From contig NZ_CP039424.1 of the NCBI RefSeq assembly GCF_005877055.1, positions 1,550,001 through 1,614,000 of the forward strand: a DNA stretch of 64,000 nucleotides, in the 5' to 3' direction. The stretch comes from Citricoccus sp. SGAir0253 (GTDB lineage: Bacteria > Actinomycetota > Actinomycetes > Actinomycetales > Micrococcaceae). The translations under genes were made by a program, and so were the position numbers. How positions within the stretch are numbered: the first letter of the stretch is position 1; each line of letters opens with the position of its first letter. Below, piece by piece: positions 25,760 to 38,489 of this stretch. Under the pieces are notes generated by a model. It searched no databases, was not told the origin of the DNA, and saw only the letters and a list, made by a program, of their open reading frames with translations.

Positions 25760-27175
25760 GTGGAACCCTATGAGTTGACCCTTGCCCAGTCCTCGGCGGC
25801 GATCGCCGCCGGCGAGCTGTCCCCGGTGGAGCTGACCGGGTCCTGCCTGCAGCTCATAGACGCCGCCGAGCCGCACCTGAACGCCATGGTCACCCGCACC
25901 GCGGAGGCCGCCCTGGCCCAGGCCGAGGCCGCGCAGGAGCAGATCGCCCGGACCGGCCCGCGCGGTCCCCTGCACGGGATCCCGTATGGGGCCAAGGACC
26001 TGTACAACACCCAGGGGGTGCTGACCACCTCCAGCTCGGCGGTGCGGGCCGAGTTCGTGCCCGATCAGGACAGCGCGGCGGTGGCCGCGTTGAACGAGGC
26101 CGGGATGGTGCTGTTGGGCAAGACCCACACCCACGAGTTCGCCTTCGGGGGCATCACGCCCACCACCCGCAACCCCTGGGACACCACCCGGGTGCCCGGC
26201 GGGTCCAGTGGCGGGTCGGCCGCCGCGGTGGCCGCCGGGTACTTCCCGATCGCGCTGGGCACCGACACGGCCGGGTCGATCCGGATCCCGTCCTCCGTGT
26301 GTGGCACGGTCGGGATCAAGCCGACCTACGGGCGCACCTCCCGGTACGGGGTCGCGTCTCTGTCCTGGTCCCTGGACCACGTCGGGCCCATCACCCGAAC
26401 CGTCGCCGACGCCGCCGTTGTGCTCGGCGCGCTGGCGGGGTACGACCCGCGGGACCCGGCCAGCGTGGACCGGACCGCCGAGGACTTCACGGTGGGGCTC
26501 GGCGCCGGGGTGGAGGGCCTGCGCATCGGGGTGCCGCAGAACTACTACACCGACGCGGTCGACCCCGATGTCGCCGCCGCCACCGCCCGGGCGGTAGAGG
26601 TGTTCCAGGACGCGGGGGCGATCATCGTCCCGGTCACCGTGCCCTTGAGCGAGCGGTACAAGGCCGCCGAGTGGGCGATCATGCTCGCCGAGGCCAGCGC
26701 CTACCACCGAGAGACGATGCGCTCTGACTACGAGCTCTACACCGAGGACGTGCGGGCGTTCCTCGAGGTCGGGGAGACCATCCTGGCCGCCGACTACATC
26801 GACGCCCACCGCCACCGTCAGCAGATCAAGACCGCCTGGCAGCAGCTGCTCACCGACGTGGACCTGGTCCTCGCCCCGACCACGCCCATGCCGGCCGTCC
26901 CGGCAGACCAGCTCATGTACGAATGGGCCGACGGGACCCGCGAGCACGCCACCGAGGGCTACACCCGGCTCTGCATCCCCGCCAACCTCACGGGCCTGCC
27001 GGCGATCTCCGTGCCCAGCGGCTTCACCGACACGGGCCTGCCCCTGGGGGTGCAGCTCATCGGCCGAGCCTTCGAGGAGGCCACCGTGCTGCGCGCGGCC
27101 CACCACTTCGAGACCGCAAACGACCACGTCGGGCGCCTCGCTCCCTTTCAGGACGCCACCGCAGGACGGGCCTGA
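25760..27175 (+). CDS. Amidase-signature hydrolase (AtzE/GatA-like)
   Basis: Of 471 residues, with the Ser-cisSer-Lys triad of the amidase signature family: Lys79 ([11 protein letters not shown]), cis-Ser149 in [15 protein letters not shown] and nucleophile Ser173 in [13 protein letters not shown] (24 apart, as in the family). It hydrolyses a linear amide. The AtzG-like partner immediately upstream suggests the AtzE branch (1-carboxybiuret hydrolase and relatives) rather than the glutamyl-tRNA amidotransferase GatA, since gatC and gatB are absent. The substrate is unknown. No biuret or urea genes are nearby. Confidence 0.88.
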   Translation: MEPYELTLAQSSAAIAAGELSPVELTGSCLQLIDAAEPHLNAMVTRTAEAALAQAEAAQEQIARTGPRGPLHGIPYGAKDLYNTQGVLTTSSSAVRAEFVPDQDSAAVAALNEAGMVLLGKTHTHEFAFGGITPTTRNPWDTTRVPGGSSGGSAAAVAAGYFPIALGTDTAGSIRIPSSVCGTVGIKPTYGRTSRYGVASLSWSLDHVGPITRTVADAAVVLGALAGYDPRDPASVDRTAEDFTVGLGAGVEGLRIGVPQNYYTDAVDPDVAAATARAVEVFQDAGAIIVPVTVPLSERYKAAEWAIMLAEASAYHRETMRSDYELYTEDVRAFLEVGETILAADYIDAHRHRQQIKTAWQQLLTDVDLVLAPTTPMPAVPADQLMYEWADGTREHATEGYTRLCIPANLTGLPAISVPSGFTDTGLPLGVQLIGRAFEEATVLRAAHHFETANDHVGRLAPFQDATAGRA

Positions 27176-29506
<2,331 letters not shown>

Positions 29507-29685
29507 GCAGCGCAGCCCCGGCGCCAGCCACGGAGCGAACGGCCCACTGCCGGAACCAGGCCGAACCCCTGGACTGTGCATCAGATGCAACCCACATGAT
29601 CCGAAAGGGAATCGATGACCGGCTGTGGTCCCACCAGGTTGATGGGTGGGCGCCGCGCGGCCGACGGTGTCGTCGGTTGGTAAGT

Positions 29686-29727
29686 ACACCAGAGGGGTCG
29701 GCGGGTGATGGCCGGCCCCTCTGGTGT
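29686..29727. terminator. Bidirectional hairpin terminator
   Basis: ACACCAGAGGGG (29686-29697) and its complement (29716-29727), extended by an inner CGGC/GCCG pair, form a long stem between the converging thiC and phosphodiesterase genes. It can serve both strands. Confidence 0.8.
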
Positions 29728-29748
29728 CCTGCTCTGGATGGCGGTGTG

Positions 29749-31191
29749 CTATCGAGCGGTGAGGCCCATGTCCATCAGGTCCTGGTCCGCGCGCTGGCCG
29801 CGGTCGAGCTGGAGCCAGTCGACGCTCATGTAGTCGGGGTGGGTGAAGGACAGTTTGATCTGATGGGTGCCCTTGTCGAGCCTGTACTGACCGAGATCGG
29901 TGACGGTGAAGGCCCGGTTGTGCGTGGTGTTCGGCAGGGCCACCGGGTCGCCGGCACCCTCGCCGGTGTTCACGGTGACGGTCCCGCCGGGCTCGGTATC
30001 CGCCGAGTGGCGCAGGCTCAGGTCGTACATGCCCGGCTGGTCGACCTCCACCTCCAGGGTGAAGAACTCGCCCTCACGGACGTACTGGACGATATGCGCC
30101 CCGTCGAGGTCACACGCATCCACCGGGGACTCCGGGTTGCGGATGGCCTTGCCCGCAGCGCAGTCATTGCGGTCGTTGCTGTCCGCGTAGTGCGCGGGGT
30201 CATCCAGGTAGTCCTCGGCCTGGACCCGGATGCTGGAGGGCTTCATCCCCGCGCGGGTCACGTCGGTGCCCGCGCGCCAGGCGTTGATCATGCGCACGTC
30301 GTCGGTCTGGATGACATCGGCGCCCATGTCCACCAGGGCCTGCCAGCCCAGGTCGGGGTCCCGCAGAGAGGCCTCATCGGTGTAGCCGCCGCCGACGGAG
30401 TTCCACATGGAGTTCAGCCACAGGTCGGTCTGGGCCTCGATGGCGGCCAAGTACTCGGGCTGGGCCTGGGCGTCGTCCATCGTGTTGAACGCGACCTCGA
30501 TGGCGTCGGGCATGTGGGTGGTGAACTTGGCGAAGTCGCCCACCTGGTTGTCGTTGATGATGTGCATGTATTGGGCCTGCGGGTAGGCGGCCATGAACGC
30601 GTTGGCCTCCTCGGCGTCGGGGGCACCCTTGAACAATCCGTAGTCGACCATGCCGGCGGCCCCGAGCTCGGCCATCAGCTGCTCGCGGTACTCCCAGCCC
30701 TTGTCGAGGTTGAGCAGGATGTTCTGGCCCTTCACGGCCTCCAGGGTCTCGGTGAAGGTGGGAACCTGCAGGTCGGTCACCGGGGCCGGGCCGTTGCCCT
30801 GACCTTGGCGCAGGCGCAGGTCCTTGACCTGGGCCAGGGTGAGGTCTTCGACGCGCCCGGTCCCGTTGGTGGTGCGATCGACGGTGGCGTCGTGCATCAA
30901 CACCAGGTGCCCGTCCTGGGTGCGCTTGATGTCGATCTCGATCACCTCGGCGCCGTCCTCGGCGGCCTTCAGGATCCCGGGCAGCGAGTTCTCGGGGTAG
31001 TCACGCCACTGGCCCCGGTGGGCGGCAACCCACACCTGGGACTCGTCCTCCAAGGGCAGGGACAGGGATGCCGGCGTATCGGTGGACTGGTTCTGCCCCG
31101 GGGCGGGGGACCCGATCGCCGGCGCGGAGGCGCCAAGCGCGAGCGTGCTGATAGCGGTGCTGGTGAGGATGACTCGGCTCAATCTATGCAT
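29749..31191 (-). CDS. Secreted glycerophosphodiester phosphodiesterase with C-terminal carbohydrate-binding-like domain
   Basis: The 480-residue protein has an N-terminal signal peptide (MHRLSRVILTSTAISTLALG, cleavage likely near APAIGSPA). The GDPD TIM barrel starts VAAHRGQWRDYPENS (catalytic His-Arg) and VIEIDIKRTQDGHLVLMHD (metal-binding Glu/Asp, second catalytic His), and ends about residue 320 (GADVIQTDDV). From about 330, IRVQAEDYLDDPAHY to the C-terminus resembles a CBM35/CBM6-type module. It should release glycerol-3-phosphate from glycerophosphodiesters or teichoic-acid material outside the cell. ATG 31191 is taken as start; the frame is open upstream without a better signal. Confidence 0.9.
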   Translation of the reverse strand: MHRLSRVILTSTAISTLALGASAPAIGSPAPGQNQSTDTPASLSLPLEDESQVWVAAHRGQWRDYPENSLPGILKAAEDGAEVIEIDIKRTQDGHLVLMHDATVDRTTNGTGRVEDLTLAQVKDLRLRQGQGNGPAPVTDLQVPTFTETLEAVKGQNILLNLDKGWEYREQLMAELGAAGMVDYGLFKGAPDAEEANAFMAAYPQAQYMHIINDNQVGDFAKFTTHMPDAIEVAFNTMDDAQAQPEYLAAIEAQTDLWLNSMWNSVGGGYTDEASLRDPDLGWQALVDMGADVIQTDDVRMINAWRAGTDVTRAGMKPSSIRVQAEDYLDDPAHYADSNDRNDCAAGKAIRNPESPVDACDLDGAHIVQYVREGEFFTLEVEVDQPGMYDLSLRHSADTEPGGTVTVNTGEGAGDPVALPNTTHNRAFTVTDLGQYRLDKGTHQIKLSFTHPDYMSVDWLQLDRGQRADQDLMDMGLTAR

Positions 31192-31495
31192 GCCGTGAAC
31201 CGTGCCAGCAGCACCAGAATCACCGCCTCCTTGTCCAGAAATTCCACATGACGGGAACCTGAACACTGGCCATGTTGACAACAGGCGCGGGGCATCCAGG
31301 CAGTCGGCCCGGGTGGAGGCCAATCAGCTGGAGTGTCTCGTAGCCCATCCTCGTCCGGGCATGCACGTACAGGCCGATGACAGCGACCGCTGCCGCGGCT
31401 AAGCCTGCCAGACGTCAAGGCGTCGACTGTCTGCGCCGGAGGGTATCGACCTCGTGGTCTGCCACTCTTGAGGCCGTCAGGGCAGTGCCGCCTGC
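31192..31495. other. Upstream region of the phosphodiesterase gene
   Basis: About 300 bp with no gene. A strong AAGGAGG (31229-31235 on the minus strand) leads into a 14-codon frame that ends just past the phosphodiesterase ATG, so a short coupled leader peptide is possible. The rest should contain the promoter. Confidence 0.4.
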
Positions 31496-32053
31496 TCAGC
31501 GGTGGATGAGGTGCCCCCAATCCAATGCGCTGCTCAACGACCGGTCGCTGAAGCCGGGGTGCGACCGGCGCAGGCGGGCCATGTTCGATTCGTGTTCCCA
31601 GGAGCCGTACCCCATGCGGATGGCCTCGTCGATGAGGGCGTCACAGCGGTGCACGGCCTCGGTAACCTGTTCGCGCGAATACAGGTCCCCCAGGGCGTCT
31701 ATGAGGTTGATCCGGCCGAGGCCGTATTCCCCGACGCGGTCGGAGAAGCGTCGATTGAAGTAGTGGATCGTGAACACCGCGTCGAGTGGATCGAGCTGGC
31801 GGGCCTCGGTGATCAGCTGCTCCCGGCGGGACATGACGCGCACCTGCTCCTCGTCGATCCGGGTCAGGGCGGCATCGAGCTCTGCCTCGTAGCGCTCCGG
31901 CGGGAATCCCGGGAGGTTGGCCTGCATCCGCTCGAGCACGGCCTCCCGGAAGTCCTTTCCTTCGACCACCCGGCCGCCGAAGTGCATGGCCATCGAGCGC
32001 AACCCGGACTCCCGATCCTCCCGTGTGCCGTCCGCTCGGTCCGCGTTGCCCAT
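31496..32053 (-). CDS. Hypothetical helical protein
   Basis: From ATG 32053 (GGAG upstream) the 185-residue protein is mostly helical and charged (GKDFREAVLERMQANLPGFP; RYEAELDAALTRIDEEQVRV; AVFTIHYFNRRFSDRVGEYG). No signal peptide or membrane helix and no recognised family. Codon bias is normal, so it is real. The frame is open to 32104 but without a better start. Confidence 0.75.
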   Translation of the reverse strand: MGNADRADGTREDRESGLRSMAMHFGGRVVEGKDFREAVLERMQANLPGFPPERYEAELDAALTRIDEEQVRVMSRREQLITEARQLDPLDAVFTIHYFNRRFSDRVGEYGLGRINLIDALGDLYSREQVTEAVHRCDALIDEAIRMGYGSWEHESNMARLRRSHPGFSDRSLSSALDWGHLIHR

Positions 32054-32412
32054 GGGGCTCCAATCTCTCTGGTGCGCCCGGTCCTGCCGCGCGTGAAGCT
32101 TCATGGTCCCGACATTACTGACCGGGGCGCACAGGACCCTCAGTCACGAAGCTGTCCGGGACAGAATGACCGTTTGCGTTCCGGAGAGGATCCCCCTACG
32201 GGTAAGAACCGTCGCACATGCAGCCGTCGGCAACTCCATCGAATGGGCACCGTAAGTCGTTCCTCTTGTGGACCGCGTTGGGGTGGCCTCTGGAGAATCG
32301 TGCAGCCCACTTATGAAGTTAGTGTCGTCGACTTTTGATAATCACAGCCACGTCTCCCCGACCGGCAGCTGCGCGAGGATGGTCGTAAGGTTCTCTCCCG
32401 GAAAGGACACAC
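32054..32412. other. Divergent promoter region
   Basis: About 360 bp between the hypothetical gene (minus) and the transporter (plus), less GC-rich than its neighbours. No gene or clear dyad was found. Confidence 0.4.
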
Positions 32413-33384
32413 ATGATCGGCTGGCTGGAACGGTGGCAAATCCCCCTATACCTGGCCGCCCTCGGGGTCGGCGCGGTGTTCGGGCTGGCCGCCCCGTCCA
32501 CCGCCCCGGCCCTGGAGCTGGCGATCAACCCGGTACTGATGGTGCTGCTGTACGCCACGTTCCTGGGCGTGCCACTGACCCGGCTGGGCCGGGCCCTGCG
32601 CGATGGCCGCTTCCTGACCGGGTTGCTGGTGCTGAACTTCATCGTCGTCCCGGTCGTGGTCTACGCGCTCTCCAGGTTCGTCGCCGACGACCAGGCCCTG
32701 CTGCTGGGGGTGTTGCTGGTGCTGCTGACCCCGTGCATCGACTACGTCATCGTCTTCTCCGGCCTCGCCGGGGCCGCCCACGACCGGCTGCTGGCCGCGG
32801 CCCCGCTGCTGATGCTCGCGCAGATGCTGCTGCTGCCTGCCTACCTGGGCCTGTTCATGGGCCCAGGACTGTTCCAGGTTCTAGACGTCGCCCCGTTCCT
32901 CGAGGCCTTCCTGCTGTTGATCGTCGCCCCGCTGACCCTGGCCGCGATCACCCAGTACGTGGCCACCCGCTCCGCCGCCGCCCGGAAGGTCATGGAGGTG
33001 ATGGAGGCGTTGATGGTGCCGCTGATGATGACCACCCTCGCCGTCGTGGTCGCCTCCCAGATCGCCGCCGTCCGGGCGGATCTGTCCTCGCTGCTGCGGG
33101 TCATCCCGCTCTACGTCGCCTTCCTGGTCGTGATGGTCCCGCTGGGGGTGCTCGCCGGTCGGGTCTTCGGCCAGGACGCGCCGGCGACCCGGGCGGTGGT
33201 GTTCTCCGGGGCCACCCGTAACTCCCTGGTCGTGCTGCCCCTGGCCCTGGCTCTGCCCGAGTCCCTGGCCCTGGCCGCGGTCGTCGTGGTCACCCAGACC
33301 CTCGTCGAGCTCGTCGGCATGGTTACCTACGTCCGGCTCATCCCACGCCTAGTTCCACACCCCGCGGTCCCCGCGCCGCACTGA
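32413..33384 (+). CDS. ACR3/BASS-family transporter (arsenite- or organic-anion-type)
   Basis: The 323-residue polytopic membrane protein has about ten helices. The fourth-helix region LLTPCIDYVIVFSGLAGA holds the Cys typical of ACR3-like arsenite efflux proteins in the bile-acid:sodium symporter superfamily, and TRAVVFSGATRNSLVVLPLA is the family's second conserved block. No arsR, arsC or other arsenic gene is adjacent, so the substrate is uncertain. AAAGGA lies upstream of ATG 32413. Confidence 0.8.
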   Translation: MIGWLERWQIPLYLAALGVGAVFGLAAPSTAPALELAINPVLMVLLYATFLGVPLTRLGRALRDGRFLTGLLVLNFIVVPVVVYALSRFVADDQALLLGVLLVLLTPCIDYVIVFSGLAGAAHDRLLAAAPLLMLAQMLLLPAYLGLFMGPGLFQVLDVAPFLEAFLLLIVAPLTLAAITQYVATRSAAARKVMEVMEALMVPLMMTTLAVVVASQIAAVRADLSSLLRVIPLYVAFLVVMVPLGVLAGRVFGQDAPATRAVVFSGATRNSLVVLPLALALPESLALAAVVVVTQTLVELVGMVTYVRLIPRLVPHPAVPAPH

Positions 33385-33594
33385 CCGCGCCCGGCGAAGG
33401 AATGACGGTGTTCTGCGATCGCTAGGCGGCGGCGCCGTCCATGGGCCCAGGCGTACCCGTTTGGGGATCCCTCGCTGGGACGGTGCCGGCTAACGCCTTC
33501 TTAGTTCCCCGCGGGACCGGTGGGGGTTCGTTTCCTGGGACAGGTTCTCGGGGCGCTCTCGTAGTGGACTTCGGGCTTTACTGGAGGGATGACC

Positions 33595-34305
33595 ATGGAA
33601 CGATGGCGGACGCTCACGGAATGGCCCCTCATGCTTTTGGCAGTGGCCTACCTGGCTGTGTACAGCTGGGAAGTCCTCTCGCCCCAGACGATCCCGGAAG
33701 GCCCGGCTTCGGCAGCTCTCCAAGCCATCTGGATTGCTTTCGCCGTCCACTACGCCGTCAGCCTCATCCTGGCGCCGGCCAAGCGCTCTTGGTTCCTCCG
33801 GAACCTGCATGAGCTAGCGATCGTTGCCCTGCCGATGCTGCGTCCCCTGCGTCTGCTTCGGCTGCTAGCCACCCTGAACGTGATCAACAAGATCGCCGGC
33901 ACCGCCCTGCGTGGTCGGGTGCTCATCTACGTCACGGGCGGCTCGGCACTGCTGGTCTACATCGCTGCCCTGGCCATGTACGACGCCGAGGCGGGGCACC
34001 CGGATTCTCTGATCACCCGGTTCGGAGACGCCGTGTGGTGGGCCATCGTGAGTGTGACGACCGTGGGATATGGGGATCTCTACCCGGTGACACTCACCGG
34101 CCGCCTGATCGCTATAGGCCTGATGATCTACGGCATCGCCCTGCTCGGGGTGGTGACCGCGACCCTGGCCTCCTGGATCATCGAGCAGGTAGCGGCGGAG
34201 GAGGAGAAAAGCACCGCAGCGACCGAGGCCCACATCGACCGGCTCGGTGCCGAGATCGCAGAGCTCCGCCGCTTCCTGACAGACGGCACCCAGCGACCTT
34301 CATGA
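33595..34305 (+). CDS. Voltage-gated-type potassium channel (copy 2)
   Basis: Close paralogue of the channel at 4359-5081: the same length, basic S4 MLRPLRLLRLL, selectivity filter TTVGYGD and end helix LMIYGIALLGVVTATLASWI, and nearly the same pore and coiled-coil sequence; differences cluster in the first extracellular loop (SWEVLSPQTIPEGP). ATG 33595 is seven bases after GGAGG; ATG 33589 is almost on top of it and less likely. Codon use is slightly less GC-biased than in copy 1, so this is not a recent duplication. Confidence 0.92.
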   Translation: MERWRTLTEWPLMLLAVAYLAVYSWEVLSPQTIPEGPASAALQAIWIAFAVHYAVSLILAPAKRSWFLRNLHELAIVALPMLRPLRLLRLLATLNVINKIAGTALRGRVLIYVTGGSALLVYIAALAMYDAEAGHPDSLITRFGDAVWWAIVSVTTVGYGDLYPVTLTGRLIAIGLMIYGIALLGVVTATLASWIIEQVAAEEEKSTAATEAHIDRLGAEIAELRRFLTDGTQRPS

Positions 34306-34730
34306 CCCATCGTTGACGAGACGGTTTCAAGGGAAATCCCTGCCCCTCCTGCCCTCTCCGGGGTGCTGCCTGGGGTGTTCTTGGTCTCTTCCTCAGATCT
34401 TCCCCCGCGCCTCCGTTCCCCTGCTCAGCACCCGACTAGCGTCTCCCTCAGGTGCCCCCGTCCCTTCGCCTTCTCCAGGCGCATCCCCCTCCGGGGTGGG
34501 GGCACCTTCCTCGGGTAGGGGATGCCTCCGAATCGTTCGTCGGCCGCTACCGCACCGCAAAGGCATCGCGGCCTGTGCCTCGGCGGATGCCGGCCAAGAG
34601 CCCGTTCAACTGCCGGCCCAACCTAGCCGGTGATGGGAAACTCGCCCCGCTTCGCAGCATGCACTGTAAATCGCAAAGGTAACTGGCCGGTTCTCGCAAA
34701 GCTATCTGACCGTTAGCGCTCAGGCGGGCC
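34306..34730. other. Intergenic region with a long-armed inverted repeat
   Basis: About 425 bp without a gene. AGGTGCCCCC (34450-34459) is mirrored by GGGGGCACCT (34498-34507) with a 38-nt spacer, a possible terminator between the converging channel and the next minus-strand gene. Confidence 0.45.
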
Positions 34731-35102
34731 TTAAGGTCTGGAGCGACTGGGGGCGGTTTCTCTCCAGTAGAACACGATGCCGGCGATGAAGAGCCCTATC
34801 GGCAGGAACGGCACCTGCAGGGTGATGGTAGTGATCGTGGCGGAGGCCAGGATTGCCAGCGCGATAAGGTGGCGCTTCGTGATTCGGTGGCTTATCCCGG
34901 TGGGCTGTCCGTGGGGGGCTGGAGTGCGCTCGGCCGAGAGTGTCCGCCGGTCGCGTTCGGGTTCCTCCGCGATCAGGTTCACGAGGGCCAGAGGCACCTG
35001 CGTCATGGAGGCGATGTCCTCCTCACGGTGACCGCGGGCCAGCAGATGCGGGACCAGCAGGGTGCGGATCCCGGCTTGGTCGTCTCGGTCGCGCTGACTC
35101 AT
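34731..35102 (-). CDS. Hypothetical two-helix membrane protein
   Basis: The 123-residue protein has a soluble N-terminal part (about 1-70; LLVPHLLARGHREEDIASMT resembles a short helical DNA-binding segment) followed by two transmembrane helices (LIALAILASATITTITLQV and FLPIGLFIAGIVFYW). Codon bias is moderate. No family is recognised. Confidence 0.6.
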   Translation of the reverse strand: MSQRDRDDQAGIRTLLVPHLLARGHREEDIASMTQVPLALVNLIAEEPERDRRTLSAERTPAPHGQPTGISHRITKRHLIALAILASATITTITLQVPFLPIGLFIAGIVFYWRETAPSRSRP

Positions 35103-35261
35103 GGGTGCCCCACCGTGGTGATCGTCTTAGCACTGAAACCAGTCCAGGCGCGGCCCCGGCTCAGCGAGCTCGGGGGCCGTACCAGCAGTATCCGTCGGGC
35201 AGGGCCTTGGGAACAAGGTGGGGGCCCGGGGTGGGATCGGGCCCCGAGACGCGGAGGAGGG

Positions 35262-36620
35262 TCAGATGTTGAGGATGGCGCGGGCGATCAGGAAGTAGAC
35301 GATCAGGCCGGTGGCGTCCACGAAGGTCGTGATGAAGGGGTTGGAGAACACGGCCGGGTCGGCCCGGATTGCCTTTCCGATCAGCGGCATTATCCCGCCG
35401 ACGGTCGCGGCCATCGTGCAGATGCTCAGCAGGGTCAGGCCGATGACCCCTCCGATCTGCACGTCGTACACCAGGGCGGCTATGGCGAATCCCACCGAGC
35501 CCAGCAGCAGGCCCAGCGAGGACCCTACCCGGACTTCGCGGGCCAGCACTTGCCCGATGTCGCGCGGGCGCACATCTCCCAGGGCCAGCGCCCTGGTCAC
35601 CGTCGTGGCGGCCTGATTGCCCGTATTGCCCCCGATACCGATGAGCAGGGGGATGAACAAGGTGAGCACCACCATCTGCTCCAGGGTGTCCTCGAAGACG
35701 GAGAGGACCTGGACGGTCAGTGTGGCGCCGATGGCCAGCACCAGCAACCACACGATCCTGGAGCGGACGATATTCCTAACCGGTGTGGCCAGATACGGCC
35801 GCCGCAGCGGCTCACTACCGCTGATGCGGGCGGCGTCCTCGGACTCGGCGTCCTCCAGGATCCACAGGGCGTCATCGACGGTGAGGATCCCCACGAGCCG
35901 GGCCTCGTTGTCCACGACCGGAAGGGCCAGGATCCTCAGGTCGGCACAGCGCCGGGCGGCGCTCTCGGCGGTCACGGTGGCCTGGACGTATTCAGGTGCG
36001 TGCATCAGGGCCGAGACCGGCTCCTGCGGGTGCGCGCGCATCAGATCGCGCAGGCTCACCACGCCCACCACGCGCCGCTGCCCGTCCAGCACCGGCAGCG
36101 TGTAGATGGTCTCGGCGTCCTCGAGGCGCTCATGGATCCGGTCCAGGCTCTGCCCGGCCGTCAACTCCGGGTGGGTCACCACGTACTCCGGGCTCATCCG
36201 GCGCCCGATCGACCCCTGCGGATATCCCAGCACTTCTGCGGTGAGGTCCCGCTCCTCCGGTGGCAGGCCCAGCAACAGTCGCCGGGCCACGGTCGCCGGG
36301 AGTTCATCCAGCAATCCCACCCGGTCATCGGGATCGAGGTCGGCGAAGAGCAACGCCACCTCCTCATCCTTCAACCCCTGGACCAGCTCTCCCTGCAGGG
36401 TGGCATCGAGGCCTTCGAAGACCTCCAACGCCTGGCCCTTGGGCAATAACCGGAACACCACCGCCCGGTCCTTGACGTTCAAGCGTTCGGCCACGTCGAT
36501 CACCTGGGACGCGGACAACTGGTGCACCACCGTGGACAGTTCCTGCAGGTCTTTGCCCCCGAGCGCGCGGTCCACGGCCTCGATGACCGCCTCTTCACTT
36601 GTCATCGTCTTCTCATCCAT
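35262..36620 (-). CDS. mgtE: MgtE-type magnesium transporter
   Basis: The 452-residue Mg2+ channel/transporter has an N-terminal MgtE domain of helical repeats (LFADLDPDDRVGLLDELPAT), two CBS domains (about 130-255; YTLPVLDGQRRVVGVVSLRD and LPVVDNEARLVGILTVDDA) and five C-terminal transmembrane helices with the pore region IGGNTGNQAATTVTRALALG. The CBS domains bind Mg2+ and close the pore when cytosolic Mg2+ is high. ATG 36620 lies eight bases after GGAAGAGG; ATG 36626 is an alternative. Confidence 0.96.
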   Translation of the reverse strand: MDEKTMTSEEAVIEAVDRALGGKDLQELSTVVHQLSASQVIDVAERLNVKDRAVVFRLLPKGQALEVFEGLDATLQGELVQGLKDEEVALLFADLDPDDRVGLLDELPATVARRLLLGLPPEERDLTAEVLGYPQGSIGRRMSPEYVVTHPELTAGQSLDRIHERLEDAETIYTLPVLDGQRRVVGVVSLRDLMRAHPQEPVSALMHAPEYVQATVTAESAARRCADLRILALPVVDNEARLVGILTVDDALWILEDAESEDAARISGSEPLRRPYLATPVRNIVRSRIVWLLVLAIGATLTVQVLSVFEDTLEQMVVLTLFIPLLIGIGGNTGNQAATTVTRALALGDVRPRDIGQVLAREVRVGSSLGLLLGSVGFAIAALVYDVQIGGVIGLTLLSICTMAATVGGIMPLIGKAIRADPAVFSNPFITTFVDATGLIVYFLIARAILNI

Positions 36621-36720
36621 GCCCATGACCTCTTCCAACACTCTCAGCCCGCCCCGCGGTACGTGCAGGCGAGTTCTCAACGGTGGATCGGCGCTAGCGA
36701 ACGGCCAGCCGCCCCACACC

Positions 36721-38027
36721 AGGCCAGATTCACGGCCTCGGTGGGACTGACTGGGTCACTGCATACCGGGTAGGCGCCCCAGGCCGCCCTGCTGGTGTTG
36801 AACCGGGAGGGCGGGCGGCGACACGGTTGGGCCGCGCTCGAGTTGGCCTCAGGAAGGTCGCAGGGCAGCGCGAGCGGCGGCGGTAGATCGATCAGGTCCC
36901 TCGTCCAAAGGGTCGCCACCTCCTTGACTGCAGGCGGCCGTCGTGGTCCTCGTCCCCGCCCTGACAGTGCGGGACCGGACCCATGAAAGGCCGCGTGTTC
37001 GGTTCAAGCGCCCCACGTAAGAGCTTCAGCACTGCGCAACGTATCCGGCCCGACGCCGGAAGCCACCTCGGATCACCCCTTAATCCGGGAAGATCTGTCC
37101 TAACCTTGGGCATCTCTCGATGTCGTCAGATCAGCGGCCTGTATTCACGCAGAAGCCTCGCCTAACGATGCGCTTCCCTGCCAGCATAAAACGTCCCTGG
37201 CCCCTCCCCAAACAGGACGGCGATCCACACCTGGACCCCGACGCGCGCCCTGCCCGCAGGGCCGCACGCCGCAGACAAGAATGCCCTCGCCCCAGCGCGA
37301 CACCAGCAAACCAAAGTCTCGCGGGGCCACTGCCCCTGTCGCCGACGTTGACGCGTGGGCTCGGACGCCGAACGCCGCGAACAGCTCCACCCCAATTCCT
37401 AACGGTCAGACACTAGGATCGTCCGGCCACGCTGGTGCCGAAGACCAGGCCCATCAGGTAGGTGGCGGCCGTGGCACCGTAGCCGATCGCCTTTCGGGAT
37501 TCGGGCGCCACCGTCTTACGGGTCGACACGTCCGTGGGCGTTCGCCCCTGCAGGGAGCCGTGTGCCTCGTCGGTGGATGCCAGCTGGGGCCTGCCTGACG
37601 TTCATGGTGGGCTGACCGCCCGGTGGACACAACGGGCGGTCGACCAGTGCCTGCGGTCGCGCACCGCCCTCTGGGCCCGGTGGAGAAATTGACCCCAGGG
37701 AGGAGCCGGCACTGACGCGCGACCCGGATGACTCACTCCCCAACGCCCTCTCGATGGGGTCATACACCCGAACCCACCGAAGCTATGCCGGCTAGGGGCC
37801 CGATCCTGGGACGTGGGCATGCCCGGGGAGCTTGTAGGTGCGGTGTCCTAGAGGCATGGGTGCGGATCGCATCGCTTATCACTGATACTTTGCCTGTACC
37901 TCGCGGCCCTGCAGCGTTGCCAACCACCAGCGCTTTGTTGTGCTTCTCCCTGCACATTCATGGATGAGCCAGCGCGGTCGTGGGACGACGGGTGGCTGTA
38001 ACGCGTCGGTGTGCTGACCGTCCTTGG
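36721..38027. other. 1.3-kb region with no supportable gene
   Basis: Frames exist on both strands but none has normal codon bias or recognisable similarity. A modest inverted repeat GACCGCCCG / CGGGCGGTC (37614-37622 / 37633-37641) is present. It looks like decayed or non-coding DNA between the magnesium transporter and the next minus-strand gene. Confidence 0.5.
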
Positions 38028-38489
38028 CTAGGGCTCCGTGGCGGTGTTCCGGCGTTCGAGTTGGCGGTGATATTGGTGCCAGGTGAGGATGACGACCAGG
38101 ATGTCGAAGACGGTGAGGGTGATTAGGCCGGCCGTGGGCGAGACGGCTAGCTGGTAGAGCTGGTAGGCGATGAAGGCCACCAGGACGCTGATCGTCCAGG
38201 GGTAGGCCCAGAGCCGGTTGGCCAGCAGGGCGGTGACGAGCACGACCTTGACCGCCCCGTGGGCCAGTAGATAGAGGGCGGCGTAGTGCACACCGGCGCC
38301 GGTGAGGGTTCCGGAGGCGTGCAGCAGGTGAGTGGCGATGAAGTCCTGGGGGTCCTCGGCGAGTTCCGGCTGCGTCAGCCGGAGGACGAACCGGTGGACC
38401 AGTGCCGGGTCGCCGAGCATCAGCATCAGGCCGCCGATGAGTTCGGCCACGCCGTCGAGCCCCTTGAGGATGATGCCCGCCAGGAACAT
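38028..38489 (-). CDS. DUF2127 integral membrane protein
   Basis: The 153-residue protein with four predicted helices matches the DUF2127 pattern: ILKGLDGVAELIGGLMLML, then HYAALYLLAHGAVKVVLVTA, LLANRLWAYPWTISVLVAF, and DILVVILTWHQYHRQLERR. Function unknown. It starts with ATG at 38489 and is divergent from the stress-protein gene. Confidence 0.8.
   Translation of the reverse strand: MFLAGIILKGLDGVAELIGGLMLMLGDPALVHRFVLRLTQPELAEDPQDFIATHLLHASGTLTGAGVHYAALYLLAHGAVKVVLVTALLANRLWAYPWTISVLVAFIAYQLYQLAVSPTAGLITLTVFDILVVILTWHQYHRQLERRNTATEP

Noticed and set aside
36721-38027. Several small frames in the 1.3-kb gap
   Set aside because: No codon bias, no ribosome sites and no similarity; listed as a region without genes.
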